Translations under genes and position numbers: made by a program
Shown here: piece by piece, positions 31,687 through 40,612 of the stretch
Position numbering within the stretch: position 1 is the stretch's first letter
Layout: each line of letters begins with the position of its first letter
Notes under the pieces: model-generated
Databases searched by the model: none
The model's input: only the letters and a program-made list of their open reading frames with translations
What the model was told of the DNA's origin: nothing
Assembly: GCA_934100165.1 (NCBI GenBank)
Contig: CAKOPN010000001.1
Location: 124,001-188,000, forward strand
Reading direction: 5' to 3'
Origin: an uncultured Bacilli bacterium
Lineage (GTDB): Bacteria; Bacillota_I; Bacilli_A; RF39; UBA660
Length of the DNA stretch: 64,000 bases

Positions 31687-32013
31687 CTACTTTCCAATAA
31701 AAAATGACACAATACCTATAATAATCATTAAAAGTCCCAAAATAACATACATATAAGGATAAAATTTATTTTCTTTTTCTTCTTCTTCATTAAACGAATT
31801 CTTATACTTCTTTAGGAAATCATCAATGTACACCTTAACCTTAACAGGCACATCATTGCTTTCTTTCAAAAAAGTTAAAATTTTTCTACTTTCAACATCA
31901 TCAAAAAGGTCTATTTTCCTAGTTGTACTTTCAAGTATAGAGTTCAATATTTCCGTTGTTAATCTTCTATTTTCTATTATATCTTTTACTTCATCAAACT
32001 CATAGGTATCCAT
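31687..32013 (-). CDS. Small C-tail-anchored protein
   Basis: About 108 residues from the ATG 32011-32013 (GGTGAT site). The N-terminal 80 residues are soluble and charged, and a single hydrophobic helix at the very C-terminus (about 88-106, YVILGLLMIIIGIVSFFIG) would anchor it in the membrane with the body in the cytoplasm. Not recognised. Confidence 0.55.
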   Translation of the reverse strand: MDTYEFDEVKDIIENRRLTTEILNSILESTTRKIDLFDDVESRKILTFLKESNDVPVKVKVYIDDFLKKYKNSFNEEEEKENKFYPYMYVILGLLMIIIGIVSFFIGK

Positions 32014-32067
32014 AAATATCACCTTACATCTTAAAAAGATTATATCAAATTATTGCTTAATTGAAAA

Positions 32068-35000
32068 CTATTTTACATTACTTTTTGCTATGCTTACCAT
32101 CAAACTAATTCTGTTAACTTGATTAGTAACCGAAGATCCTGGATCATAATCAATAGCAATAATATTACTATCTGGATATATTTCTTTTATTCTTTTTATT
32201 ACAGCTTTCCCTACAATATGATTAGGAAGACATGCGAAAGGCTGAACACATACTATGTTAGTAACTCCTTCTTTAATAAGTTCTACTATTTCAGAAGTTA
32301 AGAACCATCCTTCACCAGTCTGATTTCCAACAGAAATTATATCCTTAACATTCTCTTCAAGTTCTTTAATATTACATAAATTTCTATATCTAGTCGAAGA
32401 AAGCATTCTTCTAGTCGTCTTTTCATACCAACTAATAATGTCTAGAACTGCGTTATAAATAACCTTGTCCGCTTTACTAGTTTTAAGAATATCACTTTTA
32501 ATAACAGGATCAAGTGCACAGTATTTAACAAATCCCATAAGTTCTGGCACCACTACTTCCATATTTTCTTTTTCTAAAGTATCTGCTAAATGATTATTAC
32601 CATAATGATGATACTTAATAAGTATTTCCCCTACTATTCCTACCTTAGGGATATCTCTTTTAATAATCGGAATAGAATCAAAATCGCGAATAATATTTCT
32701 TACATTATTTTTAAATATTCTTATGTTACCATTTCTAACATTATCTCTGCACTTATCAAAGTAAAAATCATACATTTCTTTTGTAGTTCCTTTTACTTTC
32801 TCATATGGCCTTGTTTCATAGAAAAGTTTCATAAGTAAATCACCATACATAACTGCAAGTAAAAGTTTATTAACCATTGGTAGTGATATCTTAAAGCCTT
32901 GATCTTTTTCAAGACCACTAAAATTCAAGGAGAGCACTGGTACATTTTCAAACTTAGCATCTTTTAAAGCCTTTCTTATTAGTCCAATATAGTTTGTAGC
33001 TCTACAGCCTCCCCCAGTTTGTGTAATCATAACACTAGTGTTATCTAAGTCATATTTACCACTTTTTAAAGCTTCTATAAGTTGTCCAATAACAATAATA
33101 GATGGATAACAAGCATCATTATTTACATACTTAAGCCCTGTTTCTACAGAATTATCTGTAGTTTCACTCAAATACACTATGTTATATCCTTCACTTGCTA
33201 TTGCATCGATTAAAAGCTGTGTATGAAACGGTGAAATATCTGGACATAAAATAGTATGTGTTTTTTTCATATCTTTTGTAAATAACTTCTTTTGATACTC
33301 ATATTTTGCATATTCTTTTTCTTTTCTTCTCTTTTTCATCGCTGCTATTAAAGATCTTATTCTAATTTTTATTGCTCCTAAGTTATTGATTTCATCTATT
33401 TTAACAGTTGTATAAATTCTACCATTAGCCTTAAGTATCTCTTCTGTTTGATCAGTTATTATGGCATCAAGCCCACATCCAAAAGAGTTAAGGTTAACAA
33501 GTTCCATATTATCATGTTTACATATCGCATCTGCTGCTCTATATATACGAGAATGATACTTCCACTGATCCACTACTCTTAATCTTTTAAAATCATCGCT
33601 TTCATAGCAAATACTATCTTCAGTTAATACAGCTAAATTCAAAGATGTAATAAGTTTATCTATTCCATGGTTAATTTCTTTATCCAAATGATACGGTCTT
33701 CCAGCAAGTACAATGGCATTTATTCCATTCTTATCAATGTATTCTACATATTCTCCAGCTTTTTTCTTAATATCTTCTCTAAAATTCTTCTCTTCCTCAA
33801 AAGCTTTATCAAGACTATTTTTTAATTCTTTTTTAGTAAATTTATATTTTTTAAATTCTTTTATTTCTAAAAATCTTTGTACAAGTCCATCTTTATTAAA
33901 AGGCAAGAAAGGATTTATGTATGTAATGTTTTCTTTTTCTAGTTCTTCTACATTAAGTCTTATTGCCTCTGGATAAGATGTTACCATTGGACAATTATAT
34001 GCATTGTCACTAGAAGAAAATTCTTTATCTCCATAAATCATACAAGGATAGAATATTGTTTTAACGCCTTTTTCAATTAAGTCAATTATATGTCCATGTG
34101 CTATTTTAGCAGGATAGCAGGCAGATTCTGATGGAATACTATCTATTCCTTTTTCATAAAGTTTATGAGTTGAATCACTTGAAAGAACTACTTTAAATCC
34201 AAGGTTTGTAAATAAAGTAAACCAAAAAGGATAGTCTTCATACATATTAAGTACTCTTGGTATCCCAATAACTCCTCTTTCAGCTTTTTCTTCTTCGAGT
34301 GGAACATAGTAATTAAATAATCTGTTGTATTTATATTCAAACATATTAGGAAGTTCATTTTTAACAGAAGTATTACCTGCTCCTTTTTCGCATCTATTTC
34401 CAGATATATATTTTTTACCATTAAAATTATTTATAGTAAGACTGCAATTATTAGTACAACCTTTACATCTTACTGTACTAGTATTCATTTTAAAGTTAGC
34501 AAGTTCTTCTGGTTTTGAAATTGTGCTTTCATATGTTTTATCTTCTTTTTCATTATAAGAATTAAGTGAAATAAGAGCCATTCCATAAGCTCCCATAATT
34601 CCTGCTATATTAGGTCTTATTACATTTTTATTAGTTATTTTTTCAAAAGCTCTTAAAACTGCATCATTTAGAAAAGTTCCGCCTTGCACTACTATGTTGT
34701 CTCCCAAATCATCAGTATTTCTCATTTTCATAACTTTAAGTAAAGCATTTTTAACAATCGAATATGAAAGTCCTGCAAAAATATCTCCAAGAGTTCTACC
34801 TTCTTTTTGCATTTGTTTTATTTTAGAATTCATAAATACTGTACATCTAGTACCAAGATCAACAGGCATTTTACTATGTACAGCAAGTTCCACAAAAGAA
34901 TCAATAGGCATACTAAGTGATTTAGTTAAAGTTTCTATAAAAGAACCACATCCAGATGAACAAGCCTCATTAAGCATAATCGTATCTATTTGACCATCCT

Positions 35001-36321
35001 TAATTTTAATGTATTTCATATCTTGACCACCAATATCGATAATGCTATCTACATCATTTAAAAATTCATGAGCCGCAGTATAATGTGCAACTGTCTCTAT
35101 TTCACTAGAATCAAGATTAAATGCTTTCTTAATAAGAAGTTCACCATATCCTGTAGAGGAAGCAAATCTAATCTTTGCCTTAGGATTTTTTTCTTTATAG
35201 AATTCTTCTAATATTTTCTTTATATTAAGTACAGGATTTCCTTCATTAGAAGCATATTTAGAGTAAATAATGTTTTTACTTTTGTCTATGCAAACTAGTT
35301 TCAAAGTTGTACTACCTGCATCTATTCCAATAAAGATATCTCCTTCATAGTCTTTAATAGGCTTAGTCTCCACTTTTTCTCTGCTATGTCTATCTAAAAA
35401 TTCTTTATAATCTTCTTCCGTCTCAAAAAGAGGATCAAGCGCAAGTGTTGATTCTTCTTTGAATCTTTCTATCATTTCTACTTTTTTAGCAAGCATTTTG
35501 GCGGTAATTGGTTTAGCGTTCATATTGCTAAAAAGTGCTCCTCCTGCTACAAATAAATGTGCATCTTTAGGGCTTATTGCAGCATCATCACTTAAGTTAA
35601 GTGTTATTTTAAATCTTTCTTTAAGTGTGTCAAGATAATTAAGTGGGCCTCCTAAAAAGATAACATTTCCTTTTATTGGTTTACCACATGCAAGGCCACT
35701 TATAGTTTGATTAACTACTGCTTGCATAATAGAAAGCGCAATATCTTCTTTCCTTGCACCATCATTTATAAGTGGCTGAACATCTGTCTTAGCAAAAACT
35801 CCACAACGTGATGCAATTGGATAAATAACGCTTCCTTTACGTGCAAGTTCATTAAGGCCTTCTGTGTCTGTATTCAAAAGTATTGCCATTTGATCTAAAA
35901 AAGAACCTGTTCCGCCTGCACAACTACCATTCATTCTTTGTTCTATTCCACCGGTAAAATAAATAATTTTAGCATCTTCTCCACCAAGTTCTATAGCAAC
36001 ATCAACTTTTTTAGGATAATTAAGTACAGCTTCACGGCAAGCAATAACTTCTTGTACAAATGTAATATTTAAAAATTTAGATAAAGAAAGGCTACCACTA
36101 CCAGTAAAAGCTATCCTAAAAAAGTCATTAGGGAATTGTCTTAATACTTTTGTAAGTAAATTATATAGTGTTTTCTTTGTATCTGAAAAATGTCTTTCAT
36201 AAGATGAGAAGACAACTTTTTTACTATCATCCATTGCTAACACTTTAACAGTAGTGCTACCAATATCAACCCCAACATTTATTATTCTTTTCTTTTTATC
36301 TTTACTTCTACTTCTCTTCAT
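32068..36321 (-). CDS. Double CoA-dehydratase activase-related protein
   Basis: A 1417-residue fusion. Two actin-fold BadF/BcrA/HgdC-type ATPase domains come first: GVDIGSTTVKVLAMD (about 17-31) with NGSCAGGTGSFLDQ, and GIDAGSTTLKLVCID (about 331-345) with NEACSSGCGSFIETL. The cysteines in these second motifs are the likely ligands of a bridging [4Fe-4S] cluster. The remaining 800 residues contain a DUF2229-like region with CKGCTNNCSL and a region similar to HgdB-type dehydratase subunits. Such proteins use ATP to drive a low-potential electron into a partner; the substrate of this class is not established. No HgdAB partner is nearby. Anaerobic lifestyle is implied. Confidence 0.87.
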   Translation of the reverse strand: MKRSRSKDKKKRIINVGVDIGSTTVKVLAMDDSKKVVFSSYERHFSDTKKTLYNLLTKVLRQFPNDFFRIAFTGSGSLSLSKFLNITFVQEVIACREAVLNYPKKVDVAIELGGEDAKIIYFTGGIEQRMNGSCAGGTGSFLDQMAILLNTDTEGLNELARKGSVIYPIASRCGVFAKTDVQPLINDGARKEDIALSIMQAVVNQTISGLACGKPIKGNVIFLGGPLNYLDTLKERFKITLNLSDDAAISPKDAHLFVAGGALFSNMNAKPITAKMLAKKVEMIERFKEESTLALDPLFETEEDYKEFLDRHSREKVETKPIKDYEGDIFIGIDAGSTTLKLVCIDKSKNIIYSKYASNEGNPVLNIKKILEEFYKEKNPKAKIRFASSTGYGELLIKKAFNLDSSEIETVAHYTAAHEFLNDVDSIIDIGGQDMKYIKIKDGQIDTIMLNEACSSGCGSFIETLTKSLSMPIDSFVELAVHSKMPVDLGTRCTVFMNSKIKQMQKEGRTLGDIFAGLSYSIVKNALLKVMKMRNTDDLGDNIVVQGGTFLNDAVLRAFEKITNKNVIRPNIAGIMGAYGMALISLNSYNEKEDKTYESTISKPEELANFKMNTSTVRCKGCTNNCSLTINNFNGKKYISGNRCEKGAGNTSVKNELPNMFEYKYNRLFNYYVPLEEEKAERGVIGIPRVLNMYEDYPFWFTLFTNLGFKVVLSSDSTHKLYEKGIDSIPSESACYPAKIAHGHIIDLIEKGVKTIFYPCMIYGDKEFSSSDNAYNCPMVTSYPEAIRLNVEELEKENITYINPFLPFNKDGLVQRFLEIKEFKKYKFTKKELKNSLDKAFEEEKNFREDIKKKAGEYVEYIDKNGINAIVLAGRPYHLDKEINHGIDKLITSLNLAVLTEDSICYESDDFKRLRVVDQWKYHSRIYRAADAICKHDNMELVNLNSFGCGLDAIITDQTEEILKANGRIYTTVKIDEINNLGAIKIRIRSLIAAMKKRRKEKEYAKYEYQKKLFTKDMKKTHTILCPDISPFHTQLLIDAIASEGYNIVYLSETTDNSVETGLKYVNNDACYPSIIVIGQLIEALKSGKYDLDNTSVMITQTGGGCRATNYIGLIRKALKDAKFENVPVLSLNFSGLEKDQGFKISLPMVNKLLLAVMYGDLLMKLFYETRPYEKVKGTTKEMYDFYFDKCRDNVRNGNIRIFKNNVRNIIRDFDSIPIIKRDIPKVGIVGEILIKYHHYGNNHLADTLEKENMEVVVPELMGFVKYCALDPVIKSDILKTSKADKVIYNAVLDIISWYEKTTRRMLSSTRYRNLCNIKELEENVKDIISVGNQTGEGWFLTSEIVELIKEGVTNIVCVQPFACLPNHIVGKAVIKRIKEIYPDSNIIAIDYDPGSSVTNQVNRISLMVSIAKSNVK

Positions 36322-36383
36322 ATATTAACCTTCTATAGCGTACTTGAAAAATATATCATTTATTTTAAAATTAGTCAAACATG

Positions 36384-36406
36384 AAAAAAATAGGCATCAG
36401 CCTATT
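36384..36406 (-). terminator. Terminator of the hybrid kinase gene
   Basis: AATAGGC (36389-36395) pairs with GCCTATT (36400-36406), followed by seven T on the minus strand. Confidence 0.75.
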
Positions 36407-36409
36407 AAA

Positions 36410-38626
36410 TTAACTTAAGTAATTTTCTACTATTATCATAACTCTGCCAAACTCACTTTCTAGTTTAGAAAAATTATTAGATACAAAATCATAATCATTT
36501 TCTTTACTCTTTAATTCATGTTGATATGACATCTCAGCAAGTTCTGTAAATCCAAAATATTTAGAATCACTTTTAAGTGCATGTACCATTATAGAATAAT
36601 TATTCATATCATGTTTTATCTTACATAACTTCATCTCTTCAAATTTATTATCACATTCTTTTAACCATTCTTTTAACATTTCTTTATATGTATCTAAATC
36701 TCCTAAAAGTTCTACTCCCTTATTGTAATCAATACCATTGCACAGTAAATAACTCTCATCGTATTTTTTATTTTTATTACTTTTATTTACTTTTTTAATC
36801 TTTATATTTGTATCTTTAAATATGTCTTTTAATTTTTCTTCTATCTGCCCTTTTGAAAATGGTTTTGCTATATAATCTTTAAATCCCTCTTTTATATATT
36901 TTTCTCTTGCTCCACTCACTGCATCAGCGGTAAGTGCTATCACTGGTGTATTGAAATTAGGATCTTTTAAAAGTTCTTTTAACGTTGCCTCTCCATTCAT
37001 ATTAGGCATCATTATATCCATGAATATTAAATCATATCTATTACCATTTGCAATTTTGTCTAAACATTCCTTCCCATCATAACATTCATCAATAGTAAAT
37101 TTAAAATCATCTAATGCTCTTTTTGCTACTTTTATATTTAATTTGTTATCATCTACTATCAAAATCTTTTTATTTGTCATTTTAGGAATTTTTTCTTCTT
37201 CTGTTTGAACATCTTTATTTTCTACAGTTGTTGCAAGTTTACTAATTGTCTGTGGTATCTGTACTATAAATACTGATCCTTTTCCATATTGTGATTGAAC
37301 ATTTATTGTTCCACCCATCATATCTACTAATGACTTTGTTATTGCAAGACCTAGTCCTGTTCCTTCTGTTGTCGTATTTCTTTCTACATCTAGTCTATCA
37401 AACTTAGTAAATAATCTTTCTATCTGCTCTTCTTTTATTCCTTTACCTGTATCTTGACATGTAATCATAATATTAGAAATATTCTTATCAAGATCATTTA
37501 TACATTTAATATTTAAATCTATATTTCCTTCATCTGTATATTTTATCGCGTTTGTTAATAAGTTATTTATTATTCCTTTAACTTTTACTTTATCTCCAAC
37601 TAACTCAAGTGGTATATCTTCTGCAATAGATAAATTAAACTTAACATTCTTCTCTCCAATTCTTGTTTGTGTTATCTTGCAAAGGCTTGTTATTTCTTCT
37701 TTAAAATTATATGGACTATTTACTATTTCCATTTTATCTTCTTCTATTTTATTTATATCTAAGATATTACCCACTATTTCAAGAAGTGTTCTTGAAGCAC
37801 TTACTATATCATTTGAATTTTCTACAACCTCTTTTGGAAGTTTATCAGCATAAGTCAAGTTATCTTCTGATAGTCCCACAATTGCATTAAGCGGTGTTCT
37901 TATTTCATGTGACATACTTGATAAGAAATCACTCTTAGCACGATTTGCCTTTTCTGCTTGATTCTTAGCAAATGTAACTTCTTTAAGCATTTTAACATCT
38001 GGGTTTTCTATAGTAAAATACATTATTAACTCACAAAACACCATAACGGCAGGTATGATAATTAAAGAAGGTATATTTTTTTGAATAATAACTGAAAAAA
38101 TTCCAAGTAACAAAAGTGCAAAAACAGGTATAGCTTTTTTAAAGTTTTTCTTAATAGAAATAAAAATTGCCATTATTACGCAACACACAATATATATTGC
38201 CGATACTGAATATACAAAGTTAATACATGGACCAACAGCATACCCAGTTTTACTAGTTATTATTACCTCAAACGGTAAAAATATTGTTAATATAGTAAAA
38301 ACAACATTAAGTATCAAAACTATCTTTTTGAAAAACTCATACTTTTCTTCCTCAACGTATACTGCAATTAAATAAAGGAAAAGAAAAGATGACCACCACA
38401 TATATAGTGGTAAATCAAGATGATTTAAAAGTTCAAGAATGTGCAAATTACCATTATTATAACCCATGTAGATACCTATAATATTTAATACTATGTTAAA
38501 TGAACTAATCATCATTAAAAAACTATAAATTTTAGGTTCTAGACTATTAACTCTTTTTTTACTATAAAAAACTATTTGAAGTAATATCAAGATGAATACA
38601 GAATACACTGGCAATATCAAATTCAT
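36410..38626 (-). CDS. Hybrid sensor histidine kinase with receiver and HPt domains
   Basis: 738 residues. The N-terminal half has seven to eight membrane helices (about 1-205), resembling a 7TM sensor. A short coiled helix leads to the HisKA domain with FLSSMSHEIRTPLNAIVGLS (phosphorylated His). The ATPase domain has the N-box NNLLTNAIKYTDEG and G-boxes DTGKGI and GTGLGLAITKS. Next come a receiver domain (ILIVDDNKLN, the phospho-acceptor Asp in LIFMDIMMPNMNG) and a C-terminal HPt domain with His in MVHALKSDSKYFG. This is a complete multistep phosphorelay in one chain; no separate response regulator is adjacent. Signal unknown. Confidence 0.9.
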   Translation of the reverse strand: MNLILPVYSVFILILLQIVFYSKKRVNSLEPKIYSFLMMISSFNIVLNIIGIYMGYNNGNLHILELLNHLDLPLYMWWSSFLFLYLIAVYVEEEKYEFFKKIVLILNVVFTILTIFLPFEVIITSKTGYAVGPCINFVYSVSAIYIVCCVIMAIFISIKKNFKKAIPVFALLLLGIFSVIIQKNIPSLIIIPAVMVFCELIMYFTIENPDVKMLKEVTFAKNQAEKANRAKSDFLSSMSHEIRTPLNAIVGLSEDNLTYADKLPKEVVENSNDIVSASRTLLEIVGNILDINKIEEDKMEIVNSPYNFKEEITSLCKITQTRIGEKNVKFNLSIAEDIPLELVGDKVKVKGIINNLLTNAIKYTDEGNIDLNIKCINDLDKNISNIMITCQDTGKGIKEEQIERLFTKFDRLDVERNTTTEGTGLGLAITKSLVDMMGGTINVQSQYGKGSVFIVQIPQTISKLATTVENKDVQTEEEKIPKMTNKKILIVDDNKLNIKVAKRALDDFKFTIDECYDGKECLDKIANGNRYDLIFMDIMMPNMNGEATLKELLKDPNFNTPVIALTADAVSGAREKYIKEGFKDYIAKPFSKGQIEEKLKDIFKDTNIKIKKVNKSNKNKKYDESYLLCNGIDYNKGVELLGDLDTYKEMLKEWLKECDNKFEEMKLCKIKHDMNNYSIMVHALKSDSKYFGFTELAEMSYQHELKSKENDYDFVSNNFSKLESEFGRVMIIVENYLS

Positions 38627-38637
38627 ATTATACCTCT

Positions 38638-39615
38638 TTATTTTTTTACTTTTTTTAATACATGTTCATTGTATCCATAACCAAAACTACTCTTTTTGTT
38701 TTCTTCACCAAAAGTTGCTCCCCTATAACCACTCTTTTCTGAAGAAATTCTAGAAACTCTTTCCCCAATTTCATTATCATCCTTCACAACCGAATTAAAA
38801 GTTTGAAAGAATTGATGATCGTCTGTTTTTGGTGTAAAAATAAATTGTGATTCAAAATTTCTAACCCCTGCCATATCTTTTTTTGCTCTTTTATAAGAAG
38901 CATATTTATCATAAATATATTTATCCCAATAACCAGGTTCTATTTCTACTCTTTTTTCATATGGATAATAGTTGCTATCCGATATAGCAAAATCAATGCT
39001 TTGTTCTTTGTAGCTTTTTTCAATTTGTGATAAAAGCATTGTTCCCATAGTATCTCTTAAATCATTTATTGAAGAGGCTAAATCAGCAGTTGGTTCAAAA
39101 GGCTCTCCTATTTTGGTATATCTTTTATTGCCTTCAAAAAAAGTTACTACAGGAAGTATTTTAACACCGGCATCAAGAGCCATTCTTATACATCCATAAT
39201 TCATAGGAAGTAACAACTGATTAGGTGACAAATTCCAAGTTGATTCAGGATACATCGCAAAATCTTTTCCACGTTTAAGTGCTTCCACAATATTGGCATA
39301 AGCTTTTTTTCTACTATCTTTATCAACTCTTTTTACCCATTCTACTCCATTAAGTTCCAAACCAAGTCCATCAATAGTGTATCTATCTTCATCGCTAACT
39401 AGCAAATAGAAATGTCTATCTTTAAGCGCTTGCCCTAAAGTTGGAATATCTTCAATACATACATGATTAGCTACAATAAGATAATTTCCAAAAGAAGGTG
39501 CTTCACCATCCACTACTAATTCTCCAGTAGTCTTTGCTGCCATGGACTTAATTAAAGCTGGATGAATAATGCCTTTTATCTTTTCAAATTTTAAAGCATT
39601 TATTTTCTCACTCAT
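38638..39615 (-). CDS. PlsC-like acyltransferase
   Basis: About 325 residues from the ATG 39613-39615 (GGGGGA site; a GTG five codons upstream overlaps it). The acyltransferase box is visible as VANHVCIED (NHx4D) near residue 50 and MYPESTWN near 115, the latter replacing the usual FPEGT. PlsC-type enzymes acylate lysophosphatidate in membrane lipid synthesis; this divergent protein has no obvious membrane helix and has a long C-terminal extension (about 210-325), so its acceptor may differ. It ends just ahead of the hybrid kinase gene. Confidence 0.7.
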   Translation of the reverse strand: MSEKINALKFEKIKGIIHPALIKSMAAKTTGELVVDGEAPSFGNYLIVANHVCIEDIPTLGQALKDRHFYLLVSDEDRYTIDGLGLELNGVEWVKRVDKDSRKKAYANIVEALKRGKDFAMYPESTWNLSPNQLLLPMNYGCIRMALDAGVKILPVVTFFEGNKRYTKIGEPFEPTADLASSINDLRDTMGTMLLSQIEKSYKEQSIDFAISDSNYYPYEKRVEIEPGYWDKYIYDKYASYKRAKKDMAGVRNFESQFIFTPKTDDHQFFQTFNSVVKDDNEIGERVSRISSEKSGYRGATFGEENKKSSFGYGYNEHVLKKVKK

Positions 39616-39734
39616 ACAAATATCCCCCACAAGATAAATTTCGATTAACTAATAATTAACATAATAAAATTATTATAACATACAAGTCATCTAAATTATA
39701 GAAATATTTTACAAAATTATTTTAAGTAAAATAA

Positions 39735-39767
39735 AAAAACTTACTCTTTCTGTTTGAGTAAGTTTTT
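39735..39767. terminator. Strong terminator after the unknown anchored protein
   Basis: AAAAACTTACTC (39735-39746) pairs perfectly with GAGTAAGTTTTT (39756-39767), flanked by A and T runs, so it can work in both directions. Confidence 0.75.
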
Positions 39768-39770
39768 AAA

Positions 39771-40604
39771 CTATTTACTAACTTTTACATTTTGTAAGTA
39801 AAAATCATTATTCTTCTTTATAAAAGTATATGTATAAGTTGGGAACTTATCTTTATTTGAATTATAAAGCTCTTCTACTTTATCAGCACTAGTAAAATAA
39901 CTATCCCAATTTTCAAAGTCTTTACTATCTAAAATGGCATTCTTTTTGTTAAGTGAATCCTTATAAGTACCATAGAAATGTTTAGTAAGTCCACACACAT
40001 CTTCACATGTATCACTATCTCCAAACATTCTCTTAGCTTTCACTACATAAAATAAATCACCATGAGCATTAGTCTTTTTAGAAACTTCTACCGGATAAAA
40101 ATACTTATCATATATATTTGATGCTATATCATGATTATGACTATTAGATTTAGAATAAGTATATAAATCAAGTTCTTTATCATATTCAAAGACTGCTTTT
40201 CCATCTTCTGTACACAAAATATCTTCATTCTTTAAATCAGAATCAAAATACATTTTAAATACTTTTTTAACATCTTCTCCCTTAACCTTACTATTTTCTT
40301 GATAAAAGTTAAGTCCATGATTATATTGAGAATCAGTTTCTACTACAAACCATAATTTTTCTTGATTAGTTAAATTCTTTGCTTTATAAGAATCTAATCT
40401 ATCAAAATATGAATATGACTTTGTTTTAAGTATTACAGTTAAAGCTTCATCACTTTTTAAGTCCAAAGACTCAGACTTTGTAATTCTATCAAATAAAAGC
40501 CACTTTCCAAATAGAAATACAAGAATAAGTCCCACTACTACTGATAATATTATGATTATATTTCTTTTAGTATTGTTGTTATGCTTATCTTTCTTTTTAC
40601 TCAT
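39771..40604 (-). CDS. Membrane-anchored extracytoplasmic protein, unknown
   Basis: 277 residues. A basic N-terminus (KKKDKHNNNTKRN) is followed by one membrane helix (about 15-34, IIIILSVVVGLILVFLFG) and a large soluble domain of about 240 residues, presumably outside the cell. Not recognised. It has four cysteines in the outer part, two of which (near DSDTCEDVCGL) could form a disulfide. It follows thrS by eight bases on the same strand and may be read from the same transcript. Confidence 0.55.
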   Translation of the reverse strand: MSKKKDKHNNNTKRNIIIILSVVVGLILVFLFGKWLLFDRITKSESLDLKSDEALTVILKTKSYSYFDRLDSYKAKNLTNQEKLWFVVETDSQYNHGLNFYQENSKVKGEDVKKVFKMYFDSDLKNEDILCTEDGKAVFEYDKELDLYTYSKSNSHNHDIASNIYDKYFYPVEVSKKTNAHGDLFYVVKAKRMFGDSDTCEDVCGLTKHFYGTYKDSLNKKNAILDSKDFENWDSYFTSADKVEELYNSNKDKFPTYTYTFIKKNNDFYLQNVKVSK

Positions 40605-40612
40605 AAATCCCC

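Noticed and set aside
34188..34421. 77-residue minus-strand frame inside the double activase gene
   Set aside because: It is an alternative-frame shadow within a well-conserved long gene, with no start signal.
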